Below are positions 10,096 to 20,544 of a DNA stretch of 64,000 nt, piece after piece (within the stretch, counting starts at the first letter, position 1; each line of letters opens with the position of its first letter). The stretch spans positions 372,001 through 436,000 of the forward strand of contig JAQSDB010000011.1 of NCBI GenBank assembly GCA_029945725.1, given 5' to 3'. The position numbers and the translations under genes were made by a program. Below the pieces are notes generated by a model that was not told the origin of the DNA, did not search any database, and was given only the letters and a program-made list of their open reading frames with translations. Source of the stretch: a bacterium. GTDB lineage: Bacteria; Pseudomonadota; Gammaproteobacteria; Pseudomonadales; Moraxellaceae.

Positions 10096-11195
10096 GATGA
10101 AAGCACTGCCTTCAAGGCTGCCAGAAAACGCTCATTCTCTGCCCTGGTACCGATAGTCACGCGCAGAAAGTCAGGCAGGCCATAGCTGGTGACCGGGCGC
10201 ACGATCACACCTTGTCGTAACAAGGCTTCATAGACCGGCAATCCCGGACGCTTGAGATCAATACAAAGAAAATTGCCACGTGAGGGAATGAAGTCCAGAC
10301 CCAGCGCAACAACTCCTTCGCTGATCTGGCGCATGCCGTCCGTATTCAGGGTGCGTACACGCGCAACAAAAGACTGGTCACCCAGAGCCGCCACGGCAGC
10401 ACGCAAACCGAGAGCATTCACATTGAATGGCTGGCGTACCCGATTCAGCACATTGGTGACATCGGGATGCGCAAAGGCGTAACCCACGCGCAAAGCCGCC
10501 AGGCCATAAGCCTTGGAGAACGTGCGACTGACAATGATGTTGGGATAACGGGAGAGGTAATCGAGCCCGTCCGGGAAATCCGCCGCCTCCACAAACTCGC
10601 CATAGGCCTCATCAAGCACCACCAGCACGTTTTCCGGCACAGCCCTGAAGAAGGTATCAAGCTCGTCTTTCTCCACCCAGGTCCCCGTCGGGTTATTAGG
10701 ATTGGCGATAAAAATCACGCGAGTCTTCGGGGTAATGGCGGCAGCCATCGCAACCAGATCATGGCCCCAGTTCCTGGCCGGCACGGTAATGCCGGTGGCA
10801 CCCACAGCCTGCACCACCAGGGGATAAACGGCGAAAGAATGCTGCGCGTAAATGGCTTCGTCACCGGCGCCGAGAAAAGCACGCGCCGTCAACTCGAGAA
10901 TATCGTTGGAGCCATTGCCGAGCGTGATTTCCTCTATGGGACGCTGATAAAAATCAGACAAGGCTTTTTTCAGTACAAAGCCATTGCCATCCGGATACAG
11001 CGCCAGCTCACTCATGCCGGATTCAATGGCCACCAGCACCCGGGGTGAGCAACCCAGCGGATTTTCATTGCTGGCCAGCTTGATGATGTCGGTAATACCG
11101 AGTTCGCGCTCCAGCTCCTCTATCGGCTTGCCGGGCTGGTAGGGCGAAATTTTCTGTACGCCGGGATTGGCAAGAGCGATGTAATCGCAGGCCAT
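10092..11195 (-). CDS. hisC: Histidinol-phosphate aminotransferase
   Basis: This PLP-dependent class I/II aminotransferase of 367 residues has the HisC hallmarks: LASNENPLG for substrate binding, IANPNNPTG, VVLDEAYGEF and the PLP lysine in SRTFSKAYGLAALRVGY. In this gene order, between pheA and tyrA, the family is often HisHb, which can also transaminate aromatic precursors, so a role in Tyr/Phe synthesis as well as His is likely (inference from context). The start ATG at 11195 has GAGG 8 bases upstream. The stop overlaps the start of tyrA-aroA. Confidence 0.94.
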   Translation of the reverse strand: MACDYIALANPGVQKISPYQPGKPIEELERELGITDIIKLASNENPLGCSPRVLVAIESGMSELALYPDGNGFVLKKALSDFYQRPIEEITLGNGSNDILELTARAFLGAGDEAIYAQHSFAVYPLVVQAVGATGITVPARNWGHDLVAMAAAITPKTRVIFIANPNNPTGTWVEKDELDTFFRAVPENVLVVLDEAYGEFVEAADFPDGLDYLSRYPNIIVSRTFSKAYGLAALRVGYAFAHPDVTNVLNRVRQPFNVNALGLRAAVAALGDQSFVARVRTLNTDGMRQISEGVVALGLDFIPSRGNFLCIDLKRPGLPVYEALLRQGVIVRPVTSYGLPDFLRVTIGTRAENERFLAALKAVLSS

Positions 11196-11258
11196 GATCA
11201 GAACCTCATGAGTGACGACAGCAGTATCGAGCAGAAAACAGAAGCGGAGCAGATACGG

Positions 11259-12353
11259 TTAAAGCACGGCTTTTGGATAAGATCCCAGCAGCTTGAGATC
11301 ACGCACACGGGTTTCCAGTTCCTCCAGCGCCGCCTTTACCGGCGCATCATCCGCATGCCCTTCAAAGTCGATAAAAAAAACATAGGACCAGGCATCCGTC
11401 TGTGATGGCCGGCTTTCAATACGCGTCAGGTTGATATTCCGGCTCTTGAAGGACTCCAGAATACTGTAAAGCGCACCGGACTGGTTCTTGCGCATCGAAA
11501 CAATCATGGATGACTTGTCATCGCCGGAGCGAGGCACATCTTCCCTGCCAATAATCAGAAAGCGTGTTGTATTTTTGGGGTTGTCTTCTATGCATTCATG
11601 CAGCTTTTTCAGGCCGTAAAGCTCCGCAGCGGTCTCGCCGGCAATCGCCGCAGAGTGCCACTCCCCCTTGATCAGGCGAGCCGCTTCCGCATTACTGGAT
11701 ACCGCCACACGCTCCGCCTTGGGAAAATGCGCATCCAGCCATTGCCGGCATTGTGCCAGCGACTGCTGATGCGAATAAATGCGGGAAATGGCCTCCGGCC
11801 TTGTCCCGTCACTGACCAGCAGGTGGTGATGAATGCGTAACTCCACTTCCCCAATGATGCGGACCGTAGACGTCATGAAAGAGTCGGCCGTATGCGTCAC
11901 CACCCCTTCCGTGCTGTTTTCCACCGGCACCACGCCATAATTGACAGCGCCGGCCTCTACTTCACGAAACACTTCATCAATCGTGGCCAGGGGCACAGTG
12001 GCAACCGAATGCCCGAAATGCTTGAGTGCAGCCGCCTGTGTAAAGGTGCCAGCCGGCCCTAGAAAGGCAATCTTCATGGGGTGCTCAAGCGCTAGGCAGG
12101 CAGACATGATTTCACGAAAGAGCCGCGCCATTTCCTCCGGATGCAGCGGGCCTTCATTGCGCGCCATCACCTTCTGCAGAACCTGGGCTTCGCGCTCGGG
12201 ACGGTAAAAAACCGTGGCCGCCGGATCTTCCGATTTTTTGACCTCGGCCACCTGCTGGGCACAACGGGCGCGCGCCGACAGCAGCTTCTGGATATGTTCG
12301 TCCAGAGCATCAATCTGTTGTCGCAACTGTTCGAGCGTGACTTTTTCGCTCAT
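11259..12353 (-). CDS. pheA: P-protein: chorismate mutase / prephenate dehydratase
   Basis: The 364-residue bifunctional enzyme makes phenylpyruvate from chorismate. Residues 1 to about 90 are an AroQ-type chorismate mutase (LEQLRQQIDALDEHIQKLL ... RPEREAQVLQKV). The prephenate dehydratase part follows (IAFLGPAGTFTQAAAL, VVPVENSTEGVV, NTTRFLIIG). A C-terminal ACT domain, with NLTRIESRPS, is where Phe normally binds for feedback inhibition. It lies 58 bases after serC and 63 before hisC. Confidence 0.96.
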   Translation of the reverse strand: MSEKVTLEQLRQQIDALDEHIQKLLSARARCAQQVAEVKKSEDPAATVFYRPEREAQVLQKVMARNEGPLHPEEMARLFREIMSACLALEHPMKIAFLGPAGTFTQAAALKHFGHSVATVPLATIDEVFREVEAGAVNYGVVPVENSTEGVVTHTADSFMTSTVRIIGEVELRIHHHLLVSDGTRPEAISRIYSHQQSLAQCRQWLDAHFPKAERVAVSSNAEAARLIKGEWHSAAIAGETAAELYGLKKLHECIEDNPKNTTRFLIIGREDVPRSGDDKSSMIVSMRKNQSGALYSILESFKSRNINLTRIESRPSQTDAWSYVFFIDFEGHADDAPVKAALEELETRVRDLKLLGSYPKAVL

Positions 12354-12411
12354 GGCTTCGGCTCTTTTCCTGTTTCCTGGCTATTGAAAGCAACACACCT
12401 GCGATGCGGCT

Positions 12412-13494
12412 TTAACCGAGTTTTTGCTGGAAGTCCTTCATGAACCCGATCAGCGCATCCACCGCCTCTTCCGGTACCGCGTTATAGAGGCTGGCACGCA
12501 TGCCGCCAACCGAGCGATGGCCGGCAAGATTCAGCAGGCCCTGCGCCTCGGCATCCTTGAGGAAGGTTTTATCAAGGCCGGAATCGGCCAGCGTGAACGG
12601 CACGTTCATGATCGAGCGATAGGTCTTGATCACGGGGTTGTGATAAAAACCATCGCTGTCATCAATCGCCGCATATAGCTTGGCCGCCTTGCGTTGATTG
12701 ATTTCACCCATTTTCTGCAGGCCGCCGTGGTGCTTCAGCCATTTGAAGACAAGGCCGGCCAGATACCAGCTGAAGGTCGGTGGCGTGTTGTACATGGAAC
12801 CGTTGTCGGCGGCGACCTTGTAATCCAGCATGGTGGGCGTGCCTGGCAGCACCTCGCCAATCAGGTCTTCACGCACGATCACCACAACCACACCAGCCGG
12901 ACCGATATTCTTCTGGGCACCGGCATAGATCAGGCCGAACTTCGACACATCCAGAGGCTGCGACAGAATGCTGGAGGAAAAGTCCGCCACCAGCGGCACA
13001 TCGACTTCAGGAATGTAATTGAACTGCACGCCGTGAATGGTTTCGTTTTCCGCATAATGCAGATAAGCCGCTTTCGAATTCAGCTTCCAGGTATCAAAGG
13101 CCGGCACACCGCGAAACTTGTTGTGCTCGTCACTGGCCACCACATTCACATCACAGAACTTCTTCGCCTCGGCAATCGCCTTGGCTGACCACATGCCCGT
13201 ATTGACGTAATCTGCCGTGCTGTGACCACGCAGCAGGTTCATCGGAATCTGCGCAAACTGCAGTGAAGCACCGCCCTGCAGGAACAGCACCTTGTAATTG
13301 GACGGAACATTCAGCAAATCACGCAGGTCCTTTTCAGCCTCCTCCGCAATCGCGACATAATCAGCGGAGCGATGACTCATCTCCATGACGGAAAGGCCAC
13401 GGCCCTTGTAGTTCAAGAGGTCCTTCTGGGCTTCGCTGAGAACGCTTTGCGGCAATGCAGCCGGGCCGGCGCAAAAATTGTAGGCACGTGTCAT
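12412..13494 (-). CDS. serC: Phosphoserine aminotransferase
   Basis: SerC acts in serine synthesis and in the DXP-dependent pyridoxal phosphate pathway. The protein opens with YNFCAGPAALP and contains VLFLQGGASLQFAQIPMN and the PLP lysine in YAGAQKNIGPAG. ATG 13494 (360 residues) is preferred because AAGGAAG lies 9 bases upstream and homologues begin here. An upstream ATG at 13539 overlaps the gyrA stop and would add 15 acidic residues. Position directly after gyrA is the Pseudomonas-type order. Confidence 0.96.
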   Translation of the reverse strand: MTRAYNFCAGPAALPQSVLSEAQKDLLNYKGRGLSVMEMSHRSADYVAIAEEAEKDLRDLLNVPSNYKVLFLQGGASLQFAQIPMNLLRGHSTADYVNTGMWSAKAIAEAKKFCDVNVVASDEHNKFRGVPAFDTWKLNSKAAYLHYAENETIHGVQFNYIPEVDVPLVADFSSSILSQPLDVSKFGLIYAGAQKNIGPAGVVVVIVREDLIGEVLPGTPTMLDYKVAADNGSMYNTPPTFSWYLAGLVFKWLKHHGGLQKMGEINQRKAAKLYAAIDDSDGFYHNPVIKTYRSIMNVPFTLADSGLDKTFLKDAEAQGLLNLAGHRSVGGMRASLYNAVPEEAVDALIGFMKDFQQKLG

Positions 13495-13535
13495 TTCAGT
13501 GGCTTCCTTGGGTTCGAAATCCGGTTCTGTTTCTG

Positions 13536-16268
13536 TCATTCCGCATCCGGCGAGCTGTCATCACCGTTTCCCTGCACATCGGTGACGCCTGTATCCGCCG
13601 CGTCCGTATCAGAAGTGTCTGCATCAGCATCGACAAACTCGCCCTCAAACTCGTCATCACCGCCAATATCCTGCAGACGCACGACACCAACAAGATGTTC
13701 ATCAGAGGCAAGCTTGATCAGGGTAACGCCCTGGGTATTGCGCGAGAGCACAGAGACTTCATCAACGCGGGTGCGCACCAGCGTCCCCTGATCAGAGATC
13801 AGCATGAGCTCGTCACCGTCCTTGACCTGGACGGCACCGACCAGTGCACCGTTACGTTCGGATGTCTGGATGGCGATCACGCCCTGACCACCACGGTTGT
13901 GTACCGGAAATTCCTCAACCGAGGTGCGCTTGCCAAAACCGTTCTGCGATGCCGTCAGCACCTGCGCCTCAGGATCAGCCACAATCAGCGACACCACACA
14001 GGCGCCTTCAACTTCAGGCAGACGCACACCACGCACGCCCATGGCCGTACGCCCCATGCAGCGCACATCGGTTTCCTTGAAGCGCACAGCTTTGCCTTCA
14101 CTGGTGAAAAGCATGATGTCCTGATTGCCATCGGTGATGGCAGCGCCAACGAGGGTGTCGTTACCTTCAAGATCAATCGCAATCAGGCCGTTGCTGCGCG
14201 GACGCGAGAACGCACTCAGCTTCACTTTCTTTACGGTGCCATCGCCGGTCGCCATGAACACATACGGGCCCTGCGGCTCGCCGGCATCCTCGGACGTATC
14301 GACAACATCGGCAGCATCATCGGGTTCGACCCCTTCGCCACGACGCACTGTCACCAGCGGCAACAGCGTGGTCACATGCTCGCCTTCGCCGAGATTGAGC
14401 ACGTTGACGATGGGGCGGCCCTTGGAGGCGCGGCCAGCCTGCGGCAGCTCATAGACTTTCAGCCAGTACACCTTGCCATTGCTGGTGAAGCAGAGAACGG
14501 TGTCGTGCGTGCTGGCGACCAGCAGGTGCTCGATATAATCCTCATCCTTTACCGCTGTTGCCGACTTGCCACGACCACCGCGTTTTTGTGCGCGGTAATC
14601 CGACACCGGCTGGTATTTGGCATAGCCGGCGCGTGAAATTGTCACCACGACCTGTTCTTCAGTGATCAGGTCTTCCAGCGTGAGATCGAGCTTGGACCCG
14701 ATGATTTCCGTGCGCCGCTTGTCACCGAACTGGTCGCGAATGGCAATAAGCTCTTCGCGAATAACCGTCAGCAGGCGCTCGGGATCAGCCAGAATAAGCC
14801 CCAGTTCCTTGATCTTTTCCAGCAGCTCCAGGTACTCGCTGATCAGCTTGTCCTGCTCAAGACCGGTCAGGCGGTTCAGGCGCAGATCCAGCAGGGCTTG
14901 CGCCTGCTCCGACGAGAGATTGTATTTGCCATCGACAAAACCGAACTGTGGCGGCAGTGCATCCGGGCGACAGGCATTCCTGTCACCGGCACGTTCCAGC
15001 ATGGCCACCACGGAGCCGGGCTCCCAGGACGTCAGCATCAGGCGATCCTTGGCTTCAGCCGGACTGGCCGAGGTCTTGATCAGTTCGATCACCTTGTCAA
15101 TATTGGCCAGCGCCACCGCCAGACCTTCAAGCAGATGGCCACGCTCGCGTGCCTTGCGCAGATCGAACACGGTGCGACGTGTCACGACTTCACGGCGGTG
15201 ACGGACAAAGGCTTCGATCAGGTCCTTGAGATTGAGCAGGCGCGGCTGGCCATCCAGCAAGGCCACCATATTGATGCCGAACACGCTCTGCAGCTGGGTT
15301 TGCGCAAAGAGGTTGTTCACCACCACTTCCGCCACTTCACCGCGCTTGAGCTCGATCACAATGCGCATGCCATCCTTGTCGGACTCGTCACGCAGCTCGG
15401 AAATGCCTTCCAGCTTTTTCTCTTTCACCAGCTCGGCAATCTTTTCGATCACACGCGCCTTGTTCAGCTGATAAGGAATTTCCGTAAAAATAATGGTCTG
15501 GCGACCGGTCTTGGCATCGGTTTCGACATTGTGACGGGCACGCATGTAAATGCGGCCACGACCGGTATGGTAGGCCTCCACAATACCGGCACGACCGTTG
15601 ATGATGGCGGCCGTGGGGAAATCAGGGCCATGAATGTGCTCCATCAGGCCATCGATAGTGATGCCTTCATCATCGATATATGCCAGGCAGGCACTGATCA
15701 CTTCAGTCAGGTTGTGCGGCGGAATATTGGTCGCCATGCCGACAGCAATGCCGCTGGAACCATTGATCAGCAGGTTCGGCACGCGGGTAGGCATGACATC
15801 CGGGATCATTTCGGTGCCGTCATAATTCGGCACCCAGTCCACGGTTTCCTTGTCGAGGTCGGCCAGCAGCTCGTGCGAAAGCCGTGTCATGCGGACTTCG
15901 GTGTAACGCATGGCCGCAGCGCTGTCGCCATCGACCGAACCGAAGTTGCCCTGCCCGTCGACCAGCATGTAGCGCAGCGAAAACGGCTGGGCCATGCGGA
16001 CGATGGTGTCGTAAACGGCCGTATCGCCGTGCGGATGGTATTTACCGATAACGTCACCGACCACACGGGCCGATTTCTTGTAGGCCTTGTTCCAGTCGTT
16101 GTTCAGCACGCTCATGGCAAAAAGAACGCGCCGGTGTACAGGCTTCAAACCGTCACGGGCGTCCGGCAAGGCACGCCCGACGATCACGCTCATGGCGTAA
16201 TCGAGATAGGACTGTTTGAGCTCGTCTTCGATATTGACCGGGATAATTTCTTTAGCAAAATCGGTCAT
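13536..16268 (-). CDS. gyrA: DNA gyrase subunit A
   Basis: At 910 residues, GyrA carries the N-terminal breakage-reunion domain with active-site tyrosine in [10 protein letters not shown] and the quinolone-determining stretch [18 protein letters not shown]. That stretch has Thr at the E. coli Ser83 position and Asp at the 87 position, the usual wild-type state in Pseudomonas. The C-terminal DNA-wrapping domain includes a GyrA box as [10 protein letters not shown]. The tail is strongly acidic (Asp-rich over about the last 45 residues). The ATG has GAGGAAG just upstream. It diverges from ubiG. Confidence 0.98.
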   Translation of the reverse strand: MTDFAKEIIPVNIEDELKQSYLDYAMSVIVGRALPDARDGLKPVHRRVLFAMSVLNNDWNKAYKKSARVVGDVIGKYHPHGDTAVYDTIVRMAQPFSLRYMLVDGQGNFGSVDGDSAAAMRYTEVRMTRLSHELLADLDKETVDWVPNYDGTEMIPDVMPTRVPNLLINGSSGIAVGMATNIPPHNLTEVISACLAYIDDEGITIDGLMEHIHGPDFPTAAIINGRAGIVEAYHTGRGRIYMRARHNVETDAKTGRQTIIFTEIPYQLNKARVIEKIAELVKEKKLEGISELRDESDKDGMRIVIELKRGEVAEVVVNNLFAQTQLQSVFGINMVALLDGQPRLLNLKDLIEAFVRHRREVVTRRTVFDLRKARERGHLLEGLAVALANIDKVIELIKTSASPAEAKDRLMLTSWEPGSVVAMLERAGDRNACRPDALPPQFGFVDGKYNLSSEQAQALLDLRLNRLTGLEQDKLISEYLELLEKIKELGLILADPERLLTVIREELIAIRDQFGDKRRTEIIGSKLDLTLEDLITEEQVVVTISRAGYAKYQPVSDYRAQKRGGRGKSATAVKDEDYIEHLLVASTHDTVLCFTSNGKVYWLKVYELPQAGRASKGRPIVNVLNLGEGEHVTTLLPLVTVRRGEGVEPDDAADVVDTSEDAGEPQGPYVFMATGDGTVKKVKLSAFSRPRSNGLIAIDLEGNDTLVGAAITDGNQDIMLFTSEGKAVRFKETDVRCMGRTAMGVRGVRLPEVEGACVVSLIVADPEAQVLTASQNGFGKRTSVEEFPVHNRGGQGVIAIQTSERNGALVGAVQVKDGDELMLISDQGTLVRTRVDEVSVLSRNTQGVTLIKLASDEHLVGVVRLQDIGGDDEFEGEFVDADADTSDTDAADTGVTDVQGNGDDSSPDAE

Positions 16269-16566
16269 CAGCTTCCTCGTCAGATCATGCGCGACGCGCC
16301 GGTTTAAACCGGCTTGCGGGACGGTCCCATAAAGCCCGGAAGGGTATCACAAATCAGTGGCTTACCGAAGCCTGCGGCAAGCTTTTGCCGGTATTTTTCC
16401 AGTGGCCGCAGGAGCGCTTGCCGGTATACTTCGCAGCGACTCTTTCCGTCGGGAAAGTGCCCCCTGCTTTTCCCGACACCGCGACGCCCGACCCCCTGTC
16501 CGGGCTTGCTCGCGCCAGACTGGCAAGCTGACCGTGGCTGCCGGCCGCCGCCCAAGGAATTGCACC
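16269..16566. other. Divergent gyrA-ubiG intergenic region
   Basis: This 298-base gap must hold promoters for gyrA (minus) and ubiG (plus). The decamer TTGCCGGTAT occurs twice on the plus strand (about 16385 and 16419), the second copy running into a -10-like TATACT at 16425-16430. No matching -35 was evident, so no promoter is called. A frame open on the plus strand here joins ubiG but shows no homology. Confidence 0.4.
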
Positions 16567-17334
16567 ATGCCGACCACCCCGAGCACGACGCCGACCACAA
16601 CCCCGACTGCCCTGAAGTCGAATGTCGACCCCGCCGAAATCGCCAAATTCGAAGCCCTCGCCAGCCGCTGGTGGGACCCGGATTCCGAATTCAAACCGCT
16701 GCATGCGATCAACCCCCTGCGCCTGAACTGGATTGACGAGCGCGCCAGCCTGGCCGGCAAGACGGTGCTTGATGTGGGCTGCGGCGGCGGCATTCTTTCC
16801 GAGAGCATGGCACGGCGTGGCGCCCGTGTGACCGGCATTGACATGGGTGAAGCGCCACTGGCGGTGGCCCGTCTGCACTTGCTGGAAAGCGGCCAGTCCG
16901 TGGATTACCGCAAGCTGCCCGTGGAAGCACTGGCCACCGAACGCCCGGCCTCGTTTGATGTCGTCACCTGCATGGAAATGCTGGAGCATGTGCCTGATCC
17001 GGCCGCCGTCGTACAAGCCTGTTTTGATCTGGTGAAACCCGGTGGCTGGATATTCTTCTCCACCCTGAACCGCAATCCGAAAGCCTACGCCTTTGCCATT
17101 CTCGGCGGCGAATACCTGCTGCGTTTGCTGCCGCGTGGTACCCATGACTACGCCAAGTTCATCAAGCCTTCCGAGCTGGCGACATGGACACGTGCCGCCA
17201 GCCTCGACATGGTCGACATGACCGGCCTGCACTACAACCCGTTAACCCGGCGCTACTGGCTGGCGCCCAATGTTGACGTGAACTACATGATTTCGACGCG
17301 GCGCCCGGCTTCCCCCGAAGGAGAAACCGCATGA
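16567..17334 (+). CDS. ubiG: Ubiquinone biosynthesis O-methyltransferase
   Basis: UbiG performs both O-methylations of the ubiquinone ring. Signature segments are [19 protein letters not shown] and [11 protein letters not shown] motif [13 protein letters not shown], and [17 protein letters not shown] 16567 is chosen because AAGGA lies 8 bases upstream and homology starts just after a Thr/Pro-rich leader ([13 protein letters not shown]). The 255-residue length is normal. The stop overlaps the next start (ATGA at 17331), implying coupled translation with the phosphatase gene. Confidence 0.95.
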   Translation: MPTTPSTTPTTTPTALKSNVDPAEIAKFEALASRWWDPDSEFKPLHAINPLRLNWIDERASLAGKTVLDVGCGGGILSESMARRGARVTGIDMGEAPLAVARLHLLESGQSVDYRKLPVEALATERPASFDVVTCMEMLEHVPDPAAVVQACFDLVKPGGWIFFSTLNRNPKAYAFAILGGEYLLRLLPRGTHDYAKFIKPSELATWTRAASLDMVDMTGLHYNPLTRRYWLAPNVDVNYMISTRRPASPEGETA

Positions 17335-18011
17335 GCCTGGCCTCTCTCGCCAAGGCAGAGGCCATCCTGTTTGATCTCGACGGCACACTGATTGATACCG
17401 CACCGGATTTCATTGGCGTACTGAATCGCCAGCTGCAGGCCCATGGCCGGGCTACCCTGCCCCCGGAGAAAATCCGTGCTTCGGTATCGCAAGGCGCGAA
17501 AGCGGTCGTGGCACTGGGCTTTGCAGATCGCGTGAATACGGATTCACCCGAGTTTGAAGCCCTGCGTCAGGAGTTCCTGCAGAGCTACCTGCAGCATATT
17601 GCCGATGAAACCGTGCTGTTCCCCGGCATGGATGCATTGCTGACCATGCTGGAAGCACGGGGGACGCCCTGGGGCATCGTCACCAACAAGCACAGCATGT
17701 TCACCACGCCCTTGCTGCGTGCGCTGCAACTGGACATGCGCTGCAAGGTCGCGATTTGTCCGGACATGGTGAGCCACAGCAAGCCGCATCCGGAACCCAT
17801 GCTGAAAGCCGCCGGCATGCTGAACATCCGGCCGGAAGCCTGCGTGTATGTTGGCGATCATCGCCGCGATATCGAAGCCGGGCGCAATGCCGGCATGACC
17901 ACCGTCGCGGTGGGTTATGGCTATGTGCTGGAAGGCGAATCCGCCGCCGACTGGGATGCCGATTATCTGGTGGACTCGGTGGCCGAACTCGCCACGCTGT
18001 TACGCATTTAA
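17331..18011 (+). CDS. mupP: HAD phosphatase, probable MurNAc-6-phosphate phosphatase MupP
   Basis: The 226-residue HAD subfamily IA enzyme has motif [10 protein letters not shown] (nucleophile Asp in LFDLDG), motif II IVTNK, motif III lysine in SKPHPEP and motif [12 protein letters not shown]. It would often be annotated phosphoglycolate phosphatase (Gph). The position directly after ubiG and before a YciK-type reductase is the place of MupP in Pseudomonas, which dephosphorylates MurNAc-6-P in the cell-wall recycling route that bypasses de novo UDP-MurNAc synthesis. The MupP assignment is inference from context. The other recycling genes (amgK, murU) are not in this window. Confidence 0.75.
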   Translation: MSLASLAKAEAILFDLDGTLIDTAPDFIGVLNRQLQAHGRATLPPEKIRASVSQGAKAVVALGFADRVNTDSPEFEALRQEFLQSYLQHIADETVLFPGMDALLTMLEARGTPWGIVTNKHSMFTTPLLRALQLDMRCKVAICPDMVSHSKPHPEPMLKAAGMLNIRPEACVYVGDHRRDIEAGRNAGMTTVAVGYGYVLEGESAADWDADYLVDSVAELATLLRI

Positions 18012-18023
18012 GGAGGCACGTTG

Positions 18024-18785
18024 ATGGAAACACAAAGCATGAATGACTATCAGGGCACACCCGGTCTTTTGCAGGACCGCGTCATTCTGGTGACAGGGGC
18101 CGGTGATGGCATCGGCAGAGCTGCCGCCATGACCTACGCTGCGCACGGTGCCACCGTCATCCTGCACGGCCGCACGCTGGCAAAGCTGGATGCCGTGTAT
18201 GACGCCATTGAAAAAGCCGGTGATCCACAACCCGCCATCGTGCCGCTGGATCTCTCCACTGCCACGGCGATGGAATACCAGCAACTGGCCGAGACCATCC
18301 AGAACGAATTTGGTCATCTTGACGGGATACTGCACAACGCCGGTGTGCTGGGTGATATCACACCACTGGAAATGTATGACCCGGACACCTGGGATTTTGT
18401 GATGAAAATCAATCTGCGTGCGCCTTTCATGCTGACCCAGGCCCTGCTGCCCATGCTCAAACAGTCGCCCGATGCTTCCGTTATTTTCACCACCAGCTCG
18501 GTCGGACGCCGTGCCCGTGCGTTCTGGGGTGCCTACGCGGCGTCCAAATGCGGCATTGAAGGTCTCTCACAAATGCTGGCGGACGAACTGATGAACACCT
18601 CGAATATCCGCGTGAACTGCATCAACCCCGGCGCCACGCGCACGCGCATGCGTGCCGAAGCCTATCCCGGCGAGAATCCCGCCAGCCTGAAAGCGCCGGA
18701 AGACATCATGCCCCTGTATCTGTATCTCATGGGGCCGGACAGCCTCGGAAAAACCGGGCTGTCGCTGGATGCACAGGCCAGATAA
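18024..18785 (+). CDS. YciK-type short-chain reductase
   Basis: This is a 253-residue SDR with TGAGDGIGRAAA (glycine motif), HNAGVLGD, a catalytic serine in TTSSVGRRARAFWG and YAASK. The sequence LLQDRVILVTGAGDGIG and the end LDAQAR are typical of the YciK family, whose physiological substrate is unknown. ATG 18024 is chosen because a perfect AAGGAGG ends 7 bases upstream; a TTG at 18021 is too close. It follows mupP by 12 bases and is the last gene of the ubiG transcript. Confidence 0.85.
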   Translation: METQSMNDYQGTPGLLQDRVILVTGAGDGIGRAAAMTYAAHGATVILHGRTLAKLDAVYDAIEKAGDPQPAIVPLDLSTATAMEYQQLAETIQNEFGHLDGILHNAGVLGDITPLEMYDPDTWDFVMKINLRAPFMLTQALLPMLKQSPDASVIFTTSSVGRRARAFWGAYAASKCGIEGLSQMLADELMNTSNIRVNCINPGATRTRMRAEAYPGENPASLKAPEDIMPLYLYLMGPDSLGKTGLSLDAQAR

Positions 18786-18810
18786 ACAGCACCAGTCCTG
18801 TTGCGTTTTT

Positions 18811-18850
18811 TCCATAAAAAAAGCCGGCTGATGCCGGCTTTTTTTATGGA
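18811..18850. terminator. Bidirectional terminator between yciK-like and rluB
   Basis: An 18 bp perfect stem (18811-18828 with 18833-18850, loop TGAT) has a seven-base A run and T run in its arms. It separates two convergent genes and can end both transcripts. Confidence 0.92.
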
Positions 18851-18855
18851 GGGAT

Positions 18856-19725
18856 TTACTCCTCGGACTTGCCGTTACCATCACGGCGCTGCTGACGCAA
18901 AAAGCCGCCACGGCGAGCCGGCAAGGGATTTTCCTGCATTTTTTCCGTACGACGCTTGGCCAGACCATAAAGTCCGGTGCCTTTGCGCGGACGCAGCTGC
19001 ACCGACTCGATCAGGGCATCAATCTCGGGCTTGTCGAGCTCGATCCAGCGCCCGGTCTTGAGCGTACGCGGCAACGACACCGTGCCATAGCGGGTACGCA
19101 GCAAACGACTGACCTTCAGGCCCTGCGATTCGAACAGGCGGCGCACTTCGCGGTTGCGGCCCTCCTTCACCACCACCTGCCACCAGCGATTGAAGCCTTC
19201 ACCACCAAGCTCGGCTATTTTTTCAAACTTGGCGGGGCCGTCATCGAGCTCCACCCCATCGGTCAGGTTTTTAACCGCTGCAGGCGTGAGCTCACCCATG
19301 ATGCGAACGGCATACTCGCGTTCGATTTCATTGGAAGGATGCATCAGGCGATTGGCCAGCTCACCATCGGTGGTAAACAGCAGCAGCCCCGAACTGTTCA
19401 CGTCCAGACGCCCCACCATGACCCAGCGCTCGCCTTTCATTGGCGGCATGCGGTCAAACACCGTCGGGCGTCCTTCCGGATCCTGACGCGAACAAATTTC
19501 ACCTTCGGGCTTGTAATACACCAGCACACGGCGACGCATTTCATCCTCAACGGTGAACTGCACACGACGCCCGTCAATGCGCAACTCATCCGTCACTTCA
19601 ATACGATCACCCAGCGTGGCCATTTTTCCGTTCACGCTGACACGACCGTCAACAATCGCCTGCTCCATATGACGACGTGAACCCAGACCGCAACGGGCCA
19701 GGACTTTTTGCAGTTTTTCACTCAT
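18856..19725 (-). CDS. rluB: 23S rRNA pseudouridine(2605) synthase
   Basis: RluB isomerises U2605 of 23S rRNA. Residues 1-60 are an S4 RNA-binding domain (KLQKVLARCGLGSRRHMEQ). The RsuA-family catalytic aspartate is in VGRLDVNSSGLLLFTTDG, followed by NEVRR-like GRNREVRRLFE. The C-terminal tail of about 45 residues is Arg/Gly/Gln-rich, common in this subgroup. It lies 129 bases after scpB, the usual order. Confidence 0.94.
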   Translation of the reverse strand: MSEKLQKVLARCGLGSRRHMEQAIVDGRVSVNGKMATLGDRIEVTDELRIDGRRVQFTVEDEMRRRVLVYYKPEGEICSRQDPEGRPTVFDRMPPMKGERWVMVGRLDVNSSGLLLFTTDGELANRLMHPSNEIEREYAVRIMGELTPAAVKNLTDGVELDDGPAKFEKIAELGGEGFNRWWQVVVKEGRNREVRRLFESQGLKVSRLLRTRYGTVSLPRTLKTGRWIELDKPEIDALIESVQLRPRKGTGLYGLAKRRTEKMQENPLPARRGGFLRQQRRDGNGKSEE

Positions 19726-19854
19726 GTTCTGTTACTCAGGGAGCAGGCTGCGTTTTAGTGCCGCTTGCATCAAAATGACTTGTCGCACGCCCTACCGGCG
19801 TTCAACTCGTTCTCTACACTTTTCCACATTCACGAACACCGCAACAGCAGGGCC

Positions 19855-20544
19855 TTATTCGTAAATTTCATCTTTATGAGCATCATCCGCACGTTCACGC
19901 TGGATATCCGCTTCCAGCTCCTCCATGACCGAGGCCATCTGGTCATCCGCCAGCGGCAATACCTCTCCACCAGCCTGCGCTTCCAGAAACTGCAGTTCTT
20001 CATTGATGCGATCAAGATCGCGAATCTCTGACAGCGATGGCAGCTCGGCCAAGCCCTTCAGATTGAAGTTATCGAGAAAATCACGCGTGGTGGCAAACAG
20101 CGCCGGCCGGCCCGGCACATCACGATGGCCCGCCACACGAATCCAGTCACGCTCGATCAGTGTCTTGATGATGTGCGAACTCACCGACACACCACGGATT
20201 TCTTCAATTTCCGAACGCGTAATCGGCTGGCGATAGGCAATCAGGGCCAGCGTCTCCAGCAGCGCACGCGAATAGCGCGAGGGCTTCTCATCCCAGAGGC
20301 GACTGACCCAGGGACCGGTTTCCTGGCGCACCTGGAAACGAAAACCCGAAGCCACTTCCTTGAGCTCGATACCGCGATCCTGATAATCCTGCATCAATGC
20401 TTCCAGCACATTGCGCAGGGTGGCGACATCGGGGCGCTCTGCCTCATCAAAGAGAAATCCAAGCTGTTCGATCGTGAGGGGATGTCCGGCAGCAAACACG
20501 GCACCTTCAATCACTTTTTTCAGTATTTCGGCGTCCATGGTCAC
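19855..20544 (-). CDS. scpB: Condensin-associated protein ScpB
   Basis: ScpB is the winged-helix partner that binds ScpA and SMC. The 229-residue protein has two winged-helix domains with family segments LETLALIAYRQPITRSEIEEIRG (shown in part), RDWIRVAGHRDVPGRPALFATT and FLDNFNLKGLAELPSL. The C-terminal about 40 residues are acidic. The ATG overlaps the scpA stop by four bases, so translation is coupled. Confidence 0.95.
   Translation of the reverse strand: MTMDAEILKKVIEGAVFAAGHPLTIEQLGFLFDEAERPDVATLRNVLEALMQDYQDRGIELKEVASGFRFQVRQETGPWVSRLWDEKPSRYSRALLETLALIAYRQPITRSEIEEIRGVSVSSHIIKTLIERDWIRVAGHRDVPGRPALFATTRDFLDNFNLKGLAELPSLSEIRDLDRINEELQFLEAQAGGEVLPLADDQMASVMEELEADIQRERADDAHKDEIYE

Noticed and set aside
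14898-16307. A 469-codon open frame opposite gyrA
   Set aside because: Antisense shadow of gyrA, rich in His/Gln/Arg as expected from reversed codons, with no domain.
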